Shown: positions 12,518 through 22,984 of the stretch, one piece after another
Layout of the letters: the number at the start of each line of letters is the position of its first letter
Position numbering within the stretch: the stretch's first letter is position 1
Assembly: GCA_000787465.1 (NCBI GenBank)
Contig: JSYX01000172.1
Location: forward strand, 1 to 54,440
Source of the DNA: Thermomucor indicae-seudaticae
Taxonomy: Eukaryota; Mucoromycota; Mucoromycetes; Mucorales; Lichtheimiaceae
Length of the DNA: 54,440 nucleotides
Direction of reading: 5' to 3'
Made by a program: the position numbers and the translations under genes
Notes under the pieces: model-generated
Databases searched by the model: none
Told to the model about the DNA's origin: nothing
Seen by the model: the letters and a program-made list of their open reading frames with translations, nothing else

Positions 12518-12805
12518 TCATAGCTTATATGCCCGAAATTTGGAAAGTGGGCACCAACATTCCCGTGACTTTTTTCCGCTCTTTAACCATCTTTCTGTAT
12601 ATCTCGAGCGTATTGGCACTTCTGCAGTGATCGCATAAGCCACTCTGACGTTTGCATATCCTCCGGGTTTTACATCAACCTTAAAGGTAAAGCGCTCAAA
12701 GCGCTCACCAGCAAGCAGTATTCCAATAATAGGGTCACAGACACCTTCTGCACACCATTTGAATATAGCAATTTTTACACGCAATTGCGAGATATCAGCA
12801 TTCAC
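12518..12805 (-). CDS. Possible terminal exon of an unrecognised minus-strand gene
   Basis: A 95-codon frame without an initiating ATG, preceded by a plausible acceptor (ACGCAG) on the minus strand, so it could be a last exon. The residues alternate in a beta-strand-like way (ERFERFTFKVDVKPGGYANV) and contain four cysteines. No upstream exon could be linked with confidence. It is convergent with the SUN-domain gene, whose stop lies 58 bp away. It may instead be a gene fragment. Confidence 0.25.
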   Translation of the reverse strand: MNADISQLRVKIAIFKWCAEGVCDPIIGILLAGERFERFTFKVDVKPGGYANVRVAYAITAEVPIRSRYTERWLKSGKKSRECWCPLSKFRAYKL

Positions 12806-13269
12806 TGTCTGCGTATGTCATTGTGTTATCCAATAAGAGCTGAAATAGACCGAAAAATTTTCAGATTAGGTGACATTTCAAGCTCCTGAATGAGCGCGCT
12901 AAAATTTTTGCAACACCACCTGAATGAAAACTCGGGCTTACCGGCCCGCATTATTTCGATGAGCCTACAAACAGGCTGGCTATGTTGTATTATTTGAGTC
13001 GTTGCATACCCCCAGACAGAAAATAAAGCCTGTATCAGCCAACATCAGCCGAAGGTCTTGGATAACCACAGATTATTATTACAGCGGATAATCAGTCCTC
13101 AATGTATCATTGCAGAAAACTGCGAAATCTCAATAGCCGAAATGTCACTTCCCGCGGTTATTTCTTGCAGCTTTTGCGAGTTTCAACGGATAAGAGTTGG
13201 TAAGACGCAGAATAGATGTTATGAGCCTTCCATATGTTTAAGAAATACTACATTTTTCATTGCATTTTC
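12806..13269. other. Intergenic, nothing identified
   Basis: AT-rich sequence with no open frame of note between the minus-strand fragment and repeat copy 2. Confidence 0.4.
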
Positions 13270-13915
13270 TCTCATCGGAAAGCGTTCCGAAGCTGCTGAC
13301 AAAGACGTTTTTGCGCTAATTGCATTTTCTATTTGACTTTTTGAGTAAACGATGTTCGCACCCAATATTAACAATATCCGGCATCTCTCGTCAATATCAT
13401 CAGAAACGCGCCTCAACGATTCTCTCTCTTTGCACAGGTTTACTACAAGTGCATGAATCATGCCACGTAATCTGTTTCTTCCAGGATAGATATTTAAACA
13501 GGTTCCGTAGTTTGTCTCCCTCTCTCTCTTTTTTTTTTTTTTTCGAAACTGTAAGTATACTCCATATGAAAAATCATAGAAACATTACTGACTCTACTGT
13601 CCATCTCACAAGAGGTTGTCTATTGAGGCTACAATGCAAGGTACAAGATAGTTGGATTCCTTTCGTGCAAGTCATTTAACCAAGAAAAAGAGATCCCACC
13701 AAGCTATTGGTTCCTGCCCGATAGACAGACAAAGCTATAATAAAGAATGAACGGTGACTTAAACACCAATGTCTTCTATTGATGCGTTCAATTCCAATGC
13801 AGGCAGTATGGATCAATTCCTGTGTCTCCAACGGCAAGGGTGTTCTTTGCCAGATCATTTGATAGTACGTTCTTCTGTTTCAATGTTCTGCTGCTTCAAA
13901 TCTCATAGTGAACGG
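13270..13915 (+). repeat. Dispersed direct repeat, copy 2
   Basis: Diverged second copy of the element at 8960-9590, in the same orientation, so the SUN-domain gene lies between the pair. It contains a 16-base T run near 13530 that is absent from copy 1. Homology stops near 13915, just before the hairpin-dense segment. Confidence 0.8.
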
Positions 13916-13952
13916 TTTTTCCCCTTTTCATTTTGGACAGTTGGGTTTCGTG

Positions 13953-14152
13953 AGACGTAGAGGCGGCGGCTTGCCGTGCCTCCGTCTGCGTATTAAAGCA
14001 GCCAATGCTTTAAGCTGGATTTCTTTATAACCATCACCCACCGGTAACAGGTACGGGGTTGGTCCCCGCCACAGCGGGATTACCCTTCTGGGGTATGTAA
14101 CATGTTACTTTTACAATGGAGAGTAAAAGAAAAGGCACCCAATGATGATTGG
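13953..14152 (+). other. Hairpin-dense segment, candidate structured RNA
   Basis: Within 200 bp there are several consecutive inverted repeats. 13953-13987: 5 bp, a two-base bulge, 5 bp and a capped GC stem. 13993-14013: TTAAAGC/GCTTTAA, 7 bp. 14065-14078: CCCGC/GCGGG. 14081-14095: TACCC/GGGTA. 14097-14108: a perfect 12-bp palindrome. 14108-14129: CTTTTAC/GTAAAAG, 7 bp. 14139-14152: CCAAT/ATTGG. No protein frame or known RNA family was recognised. Confidence 0.4.
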
Positions 14153-15062
14153 ACTTTTGTGCTGCTCGATGTAATATCACAATAATAAAGAGACTAAGGA
14201 TCCGTGAGACTCAGAGATGCATTTATTTATTGCGTCCAATCCTACACCCTATTTATAACTTTCTATGTGGCATGGGTTTATCAGCTTGTCCTAAAGGAAT
14301 TCACAGTGGTAACAGAGGTATCCAATGTTCGTACCTAAATAACGGACTGCCATGGTTTCACTCTACCAGGAACATATAACCCCTGCGTTTCCGAGACCTG
14401 ATTACAAGCCTATATCCATTGTACTGGTTCCCAAAGTACGCTTGGATACAACACTCGAGGTACATTTTGCGTTGACGGAGAGTCGAGTTTCAGTGGAATA
14501 TAAGCAAACATGTTCTCCGTTCAACGAAAATCATGTACTCACTAGCTACAAAATCGGTCTCGTTTAGCGGAAACTTAGTCTACAGTTGATGCAAAGTAGC
14601 GCAAGAGTCTGATCAACAAACAGCATGTTTACATTTTACTAATCTAGTATTTTTAAGGTTCATTCTATAACGATTGCCCCTTTCTTTGTGGTTGCGGCGA
14701 TACTCTTTGTCTTAACTTTGCATTATATACTTTGAAATTCAATGCTAAGGATGCTAGTGAAGAAAGAAGAGTTTGTATATATCACAAAATCATTGGCGCA
14801 GGGTAAGCTTGTTAACAGAACAATTCAGTGAGATTTACCCTGCAGCTGCCGATCGATATGTACGAAAATCATGCTCACTGGTGCTTATGGCAGGGAAAAA
14901 GGTGCTTATCAAACCAGCGCAAGAGGAAAAACACAAGATGCTTAGAAATCAAAGAACCTTCCGGACCAAAGACCCAGCCACTGAAGTCGGTGGATCGGCA
15001 TCGGGAAGGCACTTTCCCCGCTCTTCCTTTTTCCACATTTCATAATTTTTGAGTAAAAGCTG
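14153..15062. other. Intergenic, upstream of MIA40
   Basis: Only short open frames are present on either strand and none resembles a known protein. The MIA40 promoter must lie at the right end; no clear TATA box was seen. Confidence 0.4.
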
Positions 15063-15541
15063 ATGTCATATGCAACAAGAGACGGGAAAGACACAGTGCT
15101 GTTTGTCGACAAGGACTATGTCGAGTCCCAACCTGATGTTGGAGAGCCGACAGTGGATAATGCGGAAACCGTAAAGAAAGAGCAGGATCAACGCGCGGCT
15201 TACGATCCCGAAACTGGGGAGATTAACTGGGACTGTCCATGTAAGGGTGTTCCTTGATAATTGTCGACATTTCATCAGACTGTTGTTTAACACGGTCGCA
15301 TTCTTTATTGAAAGGCCTTGGGGGTATGGCACAGGGTCCTTGCGGTGAAGAATTCAAGGCTGCTTTTAGCTGCTTTGTTTACTCACAGGCAGAGCCAAAG
15401 GGAGTTGACTGTGTTGACAAATTCCGTGATATGCAAAACTGCTTCCGGCAGCATCCAGACGTATACGGCGACGAAATAGACGACGACGACGACGAGGCTG
15501 ACGACAAGAAAGAGGAAAACAGCACGACGACCAGTGAATGA
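15063..15541 (+). CDS. MIA40: Mia40/CHCHD4, intermembrane-space oxidoreductase for protein import
   Basis: Mia40 oxidises cysteine motif proteins as they enter the mitochondrial intermembrane space and is reoxidised by Erv1. Two exons (15063-15240, 15315-15541) give 134 residues. The redox CPC motif occurs in [17 protein letters not shown], with its second cysteine codon split by the intron. It is followed by twin CX9C motifs, [11 protein letters not shown] and [11 protein letters not shown], and an acidic tail. The N-terminus [15 protein letters not shown] resembles animal CHCHD4, and there is no presequence or membrane anchor such as budding yeast Mia40 has. It is convergent with the NADH dehydrogenase gene downstream. 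Confidence 0.95.
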
Positions 15542-15721
15542 AGAAAAGAAAAATTGCATCAATAGATACACTTACACCCTTCTCCTGTATACATAGACTA
15601 CATCGCAGCCATTTACCATTGTAGACTTATTGTCATTTGTCTAGTCACTAAACAAGAGCAAAAGTTTTGTCTTCCGTAGTATTGTGTCGTGCATTCCAAT
15701 CGACCGTCTATTTGTTGAAGA

Positions 15722-17864
15722 CTATACATTCGAAAAATCTCTACCAAACAGGGCTCGCTTTGTCCAATCTATGCTGAGGTTCAAGCGTGTACGCATGCTG
15801 ACCTGTTCGCTCCAGTAGACACCACGCCAGAGATACATGGCCCAGAGTCCACCCATCATCTTGTAGCCCCAGGTGAACTCGCCTACTGCTGAGTTACCCA
15901 GGTAAGCTAATGTACCTAAATGGCGATACACGAATGGTCCAAGTTCTGTGGATTCGTCCTTGCTAATCTGGTTCAGACATTGAGCTACATAGCGGCCTTG
16001 TTGACTGGCTACCTGTGCCGTCTTTTCATAGCAAGGGAAATAGTCAATACAATAACGCCCTTTGCTGCTCTGATGTAGATAGCAAGATGGAAACTTACTG
16101 CTGGCAAATGGGTCATTTTGCTTTCTACATCTCTTAGCATTGCACGCATCTCGGTGATATCCAGACTATCACTTTTATCGGCGTCGTACTTTCTGAAGGT
16201 ATCCACCAGTTCTTTCAGATATTGTTCTGTTAACGGGAAACGCCTTTGCATGTATGCAACAGCCTCACGGAACTCTTCGAGGCTCAGTGTACCGTCCTTG
16301 TTCCTGAAAATAAATGTTTATCAGTACATCAGAATACAACAACCGTCAACGGGATCTGTCGTCACACACTTGTCAGCTTCTTCGAAAATCTCCATTATGT
16401 GCTCCTGTAGCTTTGGATTCTCAACTGTCGCACAGTCTCCAATGGCAAGAACCGATCCGTCTGACACGCCCTTCACTCTGAGGAACCCGTCCGTGATTAG
16501 AGCTCGTTGATGTCCCTGGATACCTAATTTATCCGCAATACTTTGTACAAACGGCGTCATTGCTGTGTATGTTCTTTTTGTTAGTACAGTCCTCTGACAC
16601 GCTTGTTATTTCGCATCGTACCAATTCCAGTTGACCATAAGCACAAGCCGTACGGGATCTCTTCCGTCTGTCCGGTGTCTTTACGACGGAAGACGACCTT
16701 GTCACGGTCGATGCGGGAAACTCTTGCATTCGTTATAACTTTAATTTTCTCTCGCTCGAACCGTTTTTCAGCATATTCACTGATCCGGACGTCAAAGGTG
16801 TTCAATATATGGTCCCGGGATTGGATCAGAGTCACAGAGATGTCTTCACGCAAAAGTTTCGGGAACTAGCTCATGTCTATTATTAGCTTGCGCCCCCTGT
16901 CGGATACGTCCTGGCTTATCATTTATGCACTTACCCACTTCACGAGGTCTTCGTTCATCCAGTCGAACCATTCTGCAGCTGCCTCGGTTCCTGTCGGTCC
17001 ACCACCACAGATCACAAAACTCAACAGACGTTTCCGTTCTTCAGGAGACGTAGTTGGCAAACATGCTTGTTCGACGTTCCTCATGACCTTGCGGCGAATG
17101 TCCATGGCATCTTGAATTGTCTTGAGTTGATGGGTGTACTCGATACCTTCAACTCCGTGCGTGATACTCGTTGCGCCAACCGCAATAACAAGCTTGTCGT
17201 ATGGTACGTAAAAGCTCTTTCCGTCACTAACTCCTTTAACCTCGACCAACTTGTTTTCCAAATCAATATCTGTTGCCTTGGCTTGCAAAAAGTGTCCATG
17301 TACGCGTGCTGCGATCTTTCGAATAGGTTCCAGAATCGATCTGTACGTTCATACATGGGTTTGTCTGTTTGTTTAGCGAGTTCGAACCCAAAGGCACGCC
17401 ATATCTATTACATCATACCGAGGGTCGTGTGTCCCTACCGTAACGCATGGCAGCAACGGCGTAAAGAGGAAATAGTTATGATCGCTAATGACCGTTACAT
17501 TATACCGATCCTTGTCCAAGTTCTTCAGAACTGATACAGCTCCCCAACCACTACCCAAGATAACTAGCCTGGGTTTCCCTGCGGTTCCTTCGACCTCGTC
17601 ATCCAGCTGGTGACTAACGATTGGTAAATTCTTTGCACCGCCTAGTTCTGGATGTAGGGCCGAGAACGGGACCCTCGCGCTTGCTCCCTTGGCTTCTTCA
17701 AGATAGACCTCGTCTTGAAAAAGGTAATAACCGATAACGCCAACCCCTACTGCCGTTGTCGCCGTGATCAACCGTTTCGCCGCTGCCTTTATCATAAATC
17801 CATGGCCCTTTTCGGACCGTATCAAGGAACGCCGCAACACCAAAGAAGACGACCGAAGGAACAT
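15722..17864 (-). CDS. NDE1: External (EF-hand) alternative NADH:ubiquinone oxidoreductase, type II
   Basis: A rotenone-insensitive, single-subunit flavoenzyme that oxidises cytosolic NADH at the outer face of the inner mitochondrial membrane and passes electrons to ubiquinone without pumping protons. Six exons encode roughly 590 residues. An arginine-rich N-terminus ([16 protein letters not shown]) and a hydrophobic stretch fit a mitochondrial presequence with membrane anchor. FAD-binding motif: [15 protein letters not shown]-binding motif: [13 protein letters not shown]. Between the second nucleotide fold and the C-terminus are two EF-hand loops, [14 protein letters not shown] (spanning an intron) and [14 protein letters not shown], which suggest calcium regulation as in fungal NDE1-type enzymes. 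The C-terminal membrane-binding helix region ([15 protein letters not shown]) is intact. Confidence 0.94.
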
Positions 17865-17939
17865 TGATTTCGTTTCAAGGAAAAAAGGGAGAAAAGAGAC
17901 AGGGAAATTGTTTCACTGTAATCCGATGCGTACAGTATG

Positions 17940-17943
<4 letters not shown>

Positions 17944-17973
<30 letters not shown>
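17944..17973. repeat. (TA)15 microsatellite
   Basis: Uninterrupted TA run about 80 bp upstream of the NADH dehydrogenase start codon, so it falls in its promoter or 5' leader. Confidence 0.9.
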
Positions 17974-17975
<2 letters not shown>

Positions 17976-18411
17976 AGCACGCTTCTGAGTTTCGACTCTG
18001 ACAGCTCAAACGAAGCAATGTGTCCTCCATCCAGAAGGACGAATAACGCGCCTTTTACCACAACTAAAGACGGCTGGCTTCAATGCAATTTTCCAACTTC
18101 TATAAATGGGTTTTACTCTTGCGCTCATAGTCTCGGCGGTATTGTTATCATCTTATGCTAAAGTATTTCAGGATACAGTCTGAATTAACCTTACACGTTT
18201 TCATTAAAGATCAACCCGGTATTCAGCATAGCGACTAAAGTTTTACGAGTACGCTTTTGCGACTGAACTTCCGGTTTACATATGCAGTTCATGCTTGAGA
18301 TTCATAAGATAGCGGATCATCATCTGTCACAGTTGTGTACGATTTTACCCGTAAAGAGGATCAAGAGCAACTAGGCTTTGGCTCTTTGGTTGTCACACCC
18401 AAGAAGATCCT

Positions 18412-18849
18412 TTAGCCGAAGCTCTGAATGGTGATCCGCAAATCCACGTGCATCGGATGCACGATAAGCGCACAGTAATCTTGATCCCCCGTGATGGGAC
18501 TGATGTGTGTAGACGATCTAACCAAGAAATAGACGCCTAGTACCATACCGTCAACACAGACTCGGTCAAGGTAAAACAGAACTGCCTTCCTGGTCAGCCT
18601 GTTATTGCATAATGTTTGCCAAAATGCGATCCAGATCTGACTCTTTCTTTCAGAAAAAGCGAGATCAAAGATGTATGTGTGCGTGTGTTCCGCAGCCTGC
18701 GCACATGGTAAGACATTTTCACAAAGCAAGATTAGAAAGATCACAAAGGTAAAGAGACAGATGAGTCCTTTGAGACTCCACGTAAGATTATTCTTTATTT
18801 CGTTTACAAGTGCTCTGTATTTATGTCTCTGTCTGGGTCGATATCGCAA
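18412..18849 (-). CDS. Possible C-terminal exon of a single-pass membrane protein
   Basis: A frame of about 146 codons without a suitable ATG at its 5' end. A TAA lies just upstream, so it would have to be a downstream exon; an acceptor CAG is present near 18836. It contains one strong hydrophobic segment, GLICLFTFVIFLILLCENV, followed by about 95 soluble-looking residues with a conserved-looking STHISPITGDQDYCALIVHP. I do not recognise the family. The sequence upstream is taken up by the inverted duplication described next, which may have removed the gene's start. Confidence 0.3.
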   Translation of the reverse strand: MRYRPRQRHKYRALVNEIKNNLTWSLKGLICLFTFVIFLILLCENVLPCAQAAEHTHTYIFDLAFSERKSQIWIAFWQTLCNNRLTRKAVLFYLDRVCVDGMVLGVYFLVRSSTHISPITGDQDYCALIVHPMHVDLRITIQSFG

Positions 18850-18904
18850 TTATGGAAAAGTTATTCAAAGAGAGATTAAAGACGATGAATTGGTCTCGTC
18901 ATGA

Positions 18905-19512
18905 AAAACTCATTGCTGTTCCTTGATCTGTGAGCAATAATAAGATTGCGTTAGTTTAGATTAACTATACAAGGAAGCAGTGAATGTTTTTATACTCAAG
19001 TTGCTGATGTACCTGCATATATCCTTTACTAAGGTGTGTCGATATGAGGGAAGACGACGCTAGAGCGTTTGCTTCAAAAAGATGTTTTCTAGCGCTAAGC
19101 AAGTAGACATGTACACGTTGCTGGTGTAGAAGTGTTTCAATTTCGAATGCGTCTTTACCTGTCATGCACAGATCAAAGATAAGTCTTCTCTGTTCCACAA
19201 ACGTATCGCTAACAACGCGTCTATCTGATAGATGAGCGATCAGCCAACACTATACAAAACTGAAGCCAGTATTCCAGACAGGTCATTTATTAATTAAACA
19301 TTAGCAATACTCAGGTGCATTTTGTTAGGTAATGTATGGCTTCGTTTATAAGATGTTCAACTGATACAGTTGTAGTATAGACACATCAGGGGATACCACA
19401 TTTGGTACGGAAAAATGTCGGGTACGGCAATATCATTCAAGTTATGTCCTGTGCAGGAACATCGCGCATGGTCCGCAGCACATTGGTTTTTTTTCAGGCA
19501 TTATCGATAGAA
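18905..19512 (-). pseudogene. Inverted duplicate of the Clr2-like gene 3' end and its flank
   Basis: On the minus strand this reproduces about 22845-23390. From 19480 to 19340 it matches the last codons of the Clr2-like gene (shared GCGGACC, GCGCGAT, GACATAACTTG, TGTATCAGTTGAAC) but carries indels and stops, so it is a decayed fragment. From 19340 to 18905 it matches that gene's 3' flank at visibly higher identity, including TGTCTGGAATACTGGCT, TTGGCTGATCGCTCAT and GTCTACTTGCTTAGCGCTAG. A 77-codon minus-strand frame (18965-19198) remains open here but is broken by a stop in the right copy. Confidence 0.75.
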
Positions 19513-19735
19513 ACTTTTGGTTGCTAATGTCCGGTACTTGTGTCAGTGACAGGCGCTATATTCAAAGCATACCAATGCGCCACCTGAGGCATGAATATCT
19601 TGTACGATTAGGAGCCACAACAAGGGACAAGCGGCAAAAGATCATGCATCAAAAGATGACTGGCTATGAATTTCTGGGGTTCACTCACTCAGGAAGGGAA
19701 AAGTTTCGCTGCGCCCCCAGCGACTTGACTGCCAG

Positions 19736-21980
19736 ATGTCCAACCCGCCTGAAGGACTGACGGATCCGAACGAGGTATCTTTATCGCATACAAAAGCCCG
19801 TAATTGGGAACTTTTTTGTTAAAAGCGCGGTGATAGGATGCATCTGTTGACAATTCCACAGCACCTCGTATAAAATTAAAGCTTCGAATCAACCCATCTT
19901 CGCAGACTGTTAGTACTGACATTCCGAGCGCCAGCGGACAGCTTTCTGGTAGCGAAGATGAAGACAGCCATCGAAAAAAGAAACGACATAGAGGAAAAGA
20001 AAAGAAGAAACGAACGTATAAACGACAGAAAAAGGAGAGGTTTGAACCGGACTCTACGACAGAAGATCGACGAGATAGCGTCCAAATTGACATTGACGAC
20101 GATGGCGATGACGACATGTCGACGCCTGCAGATCAACCTGCGGCATCGGCAGCGGAAGGTTATGCGGAAGAAACTGAGCACATGCCGGTTGGCGGTAAAC
20201 GGCCTTTTGCATTGATCGATGCCGAGAGCCATTATCCTACGGACAACTTCAATGACAGTGATAACGAAGACAGCGACGATTACGAAGACCAAGAAGACGG
20301 CACGCCTGCGGAACAAGATGCTTACAGCATAGATAGCTCGTATCGCGTTGCTGAATCGGCATCTGCTTATGGCGACAGCAACGAAAAGCCTGGAGACTCT
20401 TTGACAGGGCTAAGGGAAGATGAAGATGACGAAACGGCAAGCTATAACTACAGCACAGATTATGCAGCAGATAATATAGCGACAAACAACAGTGTCGATG
20501 ACTATTTGCAGCATAGATCACGGAAATCATCTGTAAGCACGACTTCGTTGCCAAAAGCCCCATCCAGTGTTGGGCGTCCCAGGAGTGGGTCTACAGCGAA
20601 ACAAGAACAGAAACCTAAGAAACGCGGAAGACCTGCCAAAAACAAGACACCGGTAAAACAAGAGCCGCGAACAGTAGAGGCTCCAAAGAAGGACTTGCAA
20701 AGCATCTGTCTGAAGTTGCTTGATAATCTCGAAAAGTATGCAATCGTCGTTGATATTTGAACTTTGTTTGCTAATCATCATTCATCGCCGAGTAGACGGG
20801 ATGCTTATGGATTATTTCTGCAGCCAGTGGATACCAACGTTGTAACGGACTATCTTGAAGTCATCAAATCACCCATGGACTTCTCAACGATGAGAACTAA
20901 ACTGAAAGAAAACCGCTATTCTCACATGGATGAATTTGAGCACGATTTCATGCTCATAGTCACCAACGCAAAGACGTACAACGCTCCAGACACCATCTAT
21001 TATCGAAGTGCTGATCGACTACAACAATACGGAATAAAAGCGATTGAACGAGCCAAGAAAACAGTTGTCTATGAAACCAATGAAGTGGAGAATTATCGAC
21101 AGGAGGAATACACGCCTACTGATAGCCGTACTAAGCAAGGCGGTTGGCTTGGCTGCAGGTCATCGAGTATATCTTCCGCGACAAAGAAAGAAGCAAATGT
21201 AAAGGTAGAGGAGGAGGTGGATATCCTCGGACTCGACAACCCCACAACTACTCTACCATCATATGCACCACTTCGGTTCGACGAACAGATAGGCGGCGGT
21301 CGGGAGTACGGCACAGACATCAGTAGTTCACGGGCAGCATCACCGCTGCGAGGGACGCCAAAGAAAAAGAAAAAGAAGGTGACAGAAACAGGTGTCGCTT
21401 ATGCACCAGATGGTTCGTTAAGTGGAATAGGTGGCGGTAAGTGCACATATTCTTGTTACGTTTCGATCTAGGCATTAAGCGACTGTATACAACAGTACCG
21501 GATTTGTATAACCTTATTCCACCCGATACTCCGTTCGCCACTTGTCCCGATATCACCATCATCAATATGCAGGCCTTGCCTTCGGCATTTTACCAAAATC
21601 GTACGTCGTACGAAGAATGGCAAAACAACAAGCACATGACGCATCCTGCGCAATTTTGCGATTACGGCGCCTTCACATCCTTGGGTCCGGAGACTCCGGG
21701 TGTCTTTTATACTGCGCAAGACGCATGCTACATATACCCATTGTATGGAGACGACCGGGGAGAAGCGTACATGCGAAGCTTGTGGGACTTTGTTAACGAC
21801 CTTGATTTGGACGACTTTGCGAATGAAAAGGCCAGATATCTAACGCGTGGAGCATGGGATGCTTTTAAGGAAACCTTAAAGGATGTTCCGGACGCGAAAA
21901 AGGTCGATGCTGAGTTTGGGACAGTGGATGTTCCTAGTATAGTTGAATCTGTGCGATCAGATATAGAGAAATCCGGCTAA
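19736..21980 (+). CDS. Bromodomain protein, BRD7/BRD9-like chromatin-remodelling subunit
   Basis: Bromodomains bind acetylated histone lysines; BRD7/9-type proteins belong to SWI/SNF-class remodellers. Four exons (19736-19774, 19837-20735, 20796-21436, 21496-21980) give 687 residues with an intact frame. The N-terminus has a lysine/arginine cluster (HRKKKRHRGKEKKKR) and acidic stretches, then basic AT-hook-like KKRGRPAKN. The bromodomain spans the second intron: DNLEKRDAYGLFLQPV, then IKSPMDFSTMRTKL and the acetyl-lysine-anchoring asparagine in NAKTYNAPDTIYY. The C-terminal region (exon 4) is family-specific and of unknown fold. The short first exon was chosen because it supplies an ATG and a phase-0 donor to exon 2. 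The Clr2-like gene follows in the same direction 131 bp away. Confidence 0.85.
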
Positions 21981-22111
21981 CCTTCCTTAAATAAAAGTGC
22001 TGTTGAAGGATCGACCATTCATCACTGACAGTGAAGGCAAGCTTGGATTGTTAAAGTCACGCATTTTTTGCGCTTTTGGACTCTTGTGCTACTCTATGAA
22101 AAGTTGTCGAA

Positions 22112-22984
22112 ATGGAATTCAAGTACATTGAACCTCCCAAGATGTCTGACGGATCGAACGGTGAACAGCAGATCCGAGATCTTTTCGAGCCTACACCTTT
22201 CATGAAAGAGAACATGAACCCGCAAACAGGAATCAATTGGTACAGACGCCTTGGTGAAGGTTTGACAGGAGAACGTAAGTGCTTGCCGTGGCACGATTAC
22301 GGTGGTATTTTGCAATTGATTAGCTGCATAGGGAATGCTGTGCTAGCTGGGCTGCCCGCAGGGTACGCTCTTGGAACGAGGACTTATACGACTCCAAACG
22401 GAGAGGAAGTTATATACAGGCAGTTATATGGTATGATGCACCCACTCTTGGCTTTTGTCCTTTCACAGTAGCTAAAGTGGAACGGTCGCTCTTTCCGTTT
22501 ACAGGTCATCCATCACGGAAACCGTTTCGTTCGGCAGGTAAGAAGTTGATGTGGATTTGTTTCGCTTAGAACAGAATTAGACTAAGGTTTGGTAACAGTT
22601 GAATTTGTTCCTCACTTGCAGTGGTTAAATCGAACTAAATCCAAGTCATTCGACCACAAAAAATGCCCATGTCGTATCTGCAAGAGCTGGACTAGACAAC
22701 GAGACAAAAAGAAAGAAACACCAAAGAAAGTCAAAGCGGTAGTAAGACTACCTTATCCGAAACGAGTCATTACCATTGCTCCACGTCAAAAAAACAAGAG
22801 AAAAACCATGGCTGCACCTCGAGAAACGGAAAGAAGAAGAATCCATGTTCAGCGGACCGTGCGCGATATTCTCATACAAGACATAACTTGCAATACTCTC
22901 CCAATTCCTGACGTCATTCCCATACCGAACGTTGTCTCCCCTGCCTTGTCGGTACGACAATTGTATCAGTTGAACCTCTTATAA
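22112..22984 (+). CDS. Clr2-type transcription-silencing domain protein
   Basis: In fission yeast Clr2 is part of the SHREC complex that silences heterochromatin. Four exons (22112-22274, 22332-22430, 22505-22537, 22599-22984) give 226 residues. The recognisable block is LPAGYALGTRTYT, then QLYGHPSRKPFRSAVEF, VPHLQWLN and CPCRICKSW; the GHPS...F.S..EF..H..WL...C.C..C order is what I associate with the Clr2 silencing domain. The C-terminal 100 residues are very basic. The third exon is only 33 nt, but all junctions keep the frame and restore the motif. The protein is much shorter than S. pombe Clr2, so it may be a stand-alone domain. Its terminal codons and 3' flank are duplicated in inverted orientation at 18905-19512. 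Confidence 0.6.

Noticed and set aside
21437..21471. A 35-nt intron in the bromodomain gene
   Set aside because: A later acceptor (AACAG at 21495) gives a 59-nt intron of normal size, keeps the frame and reads GVPDLYNL.
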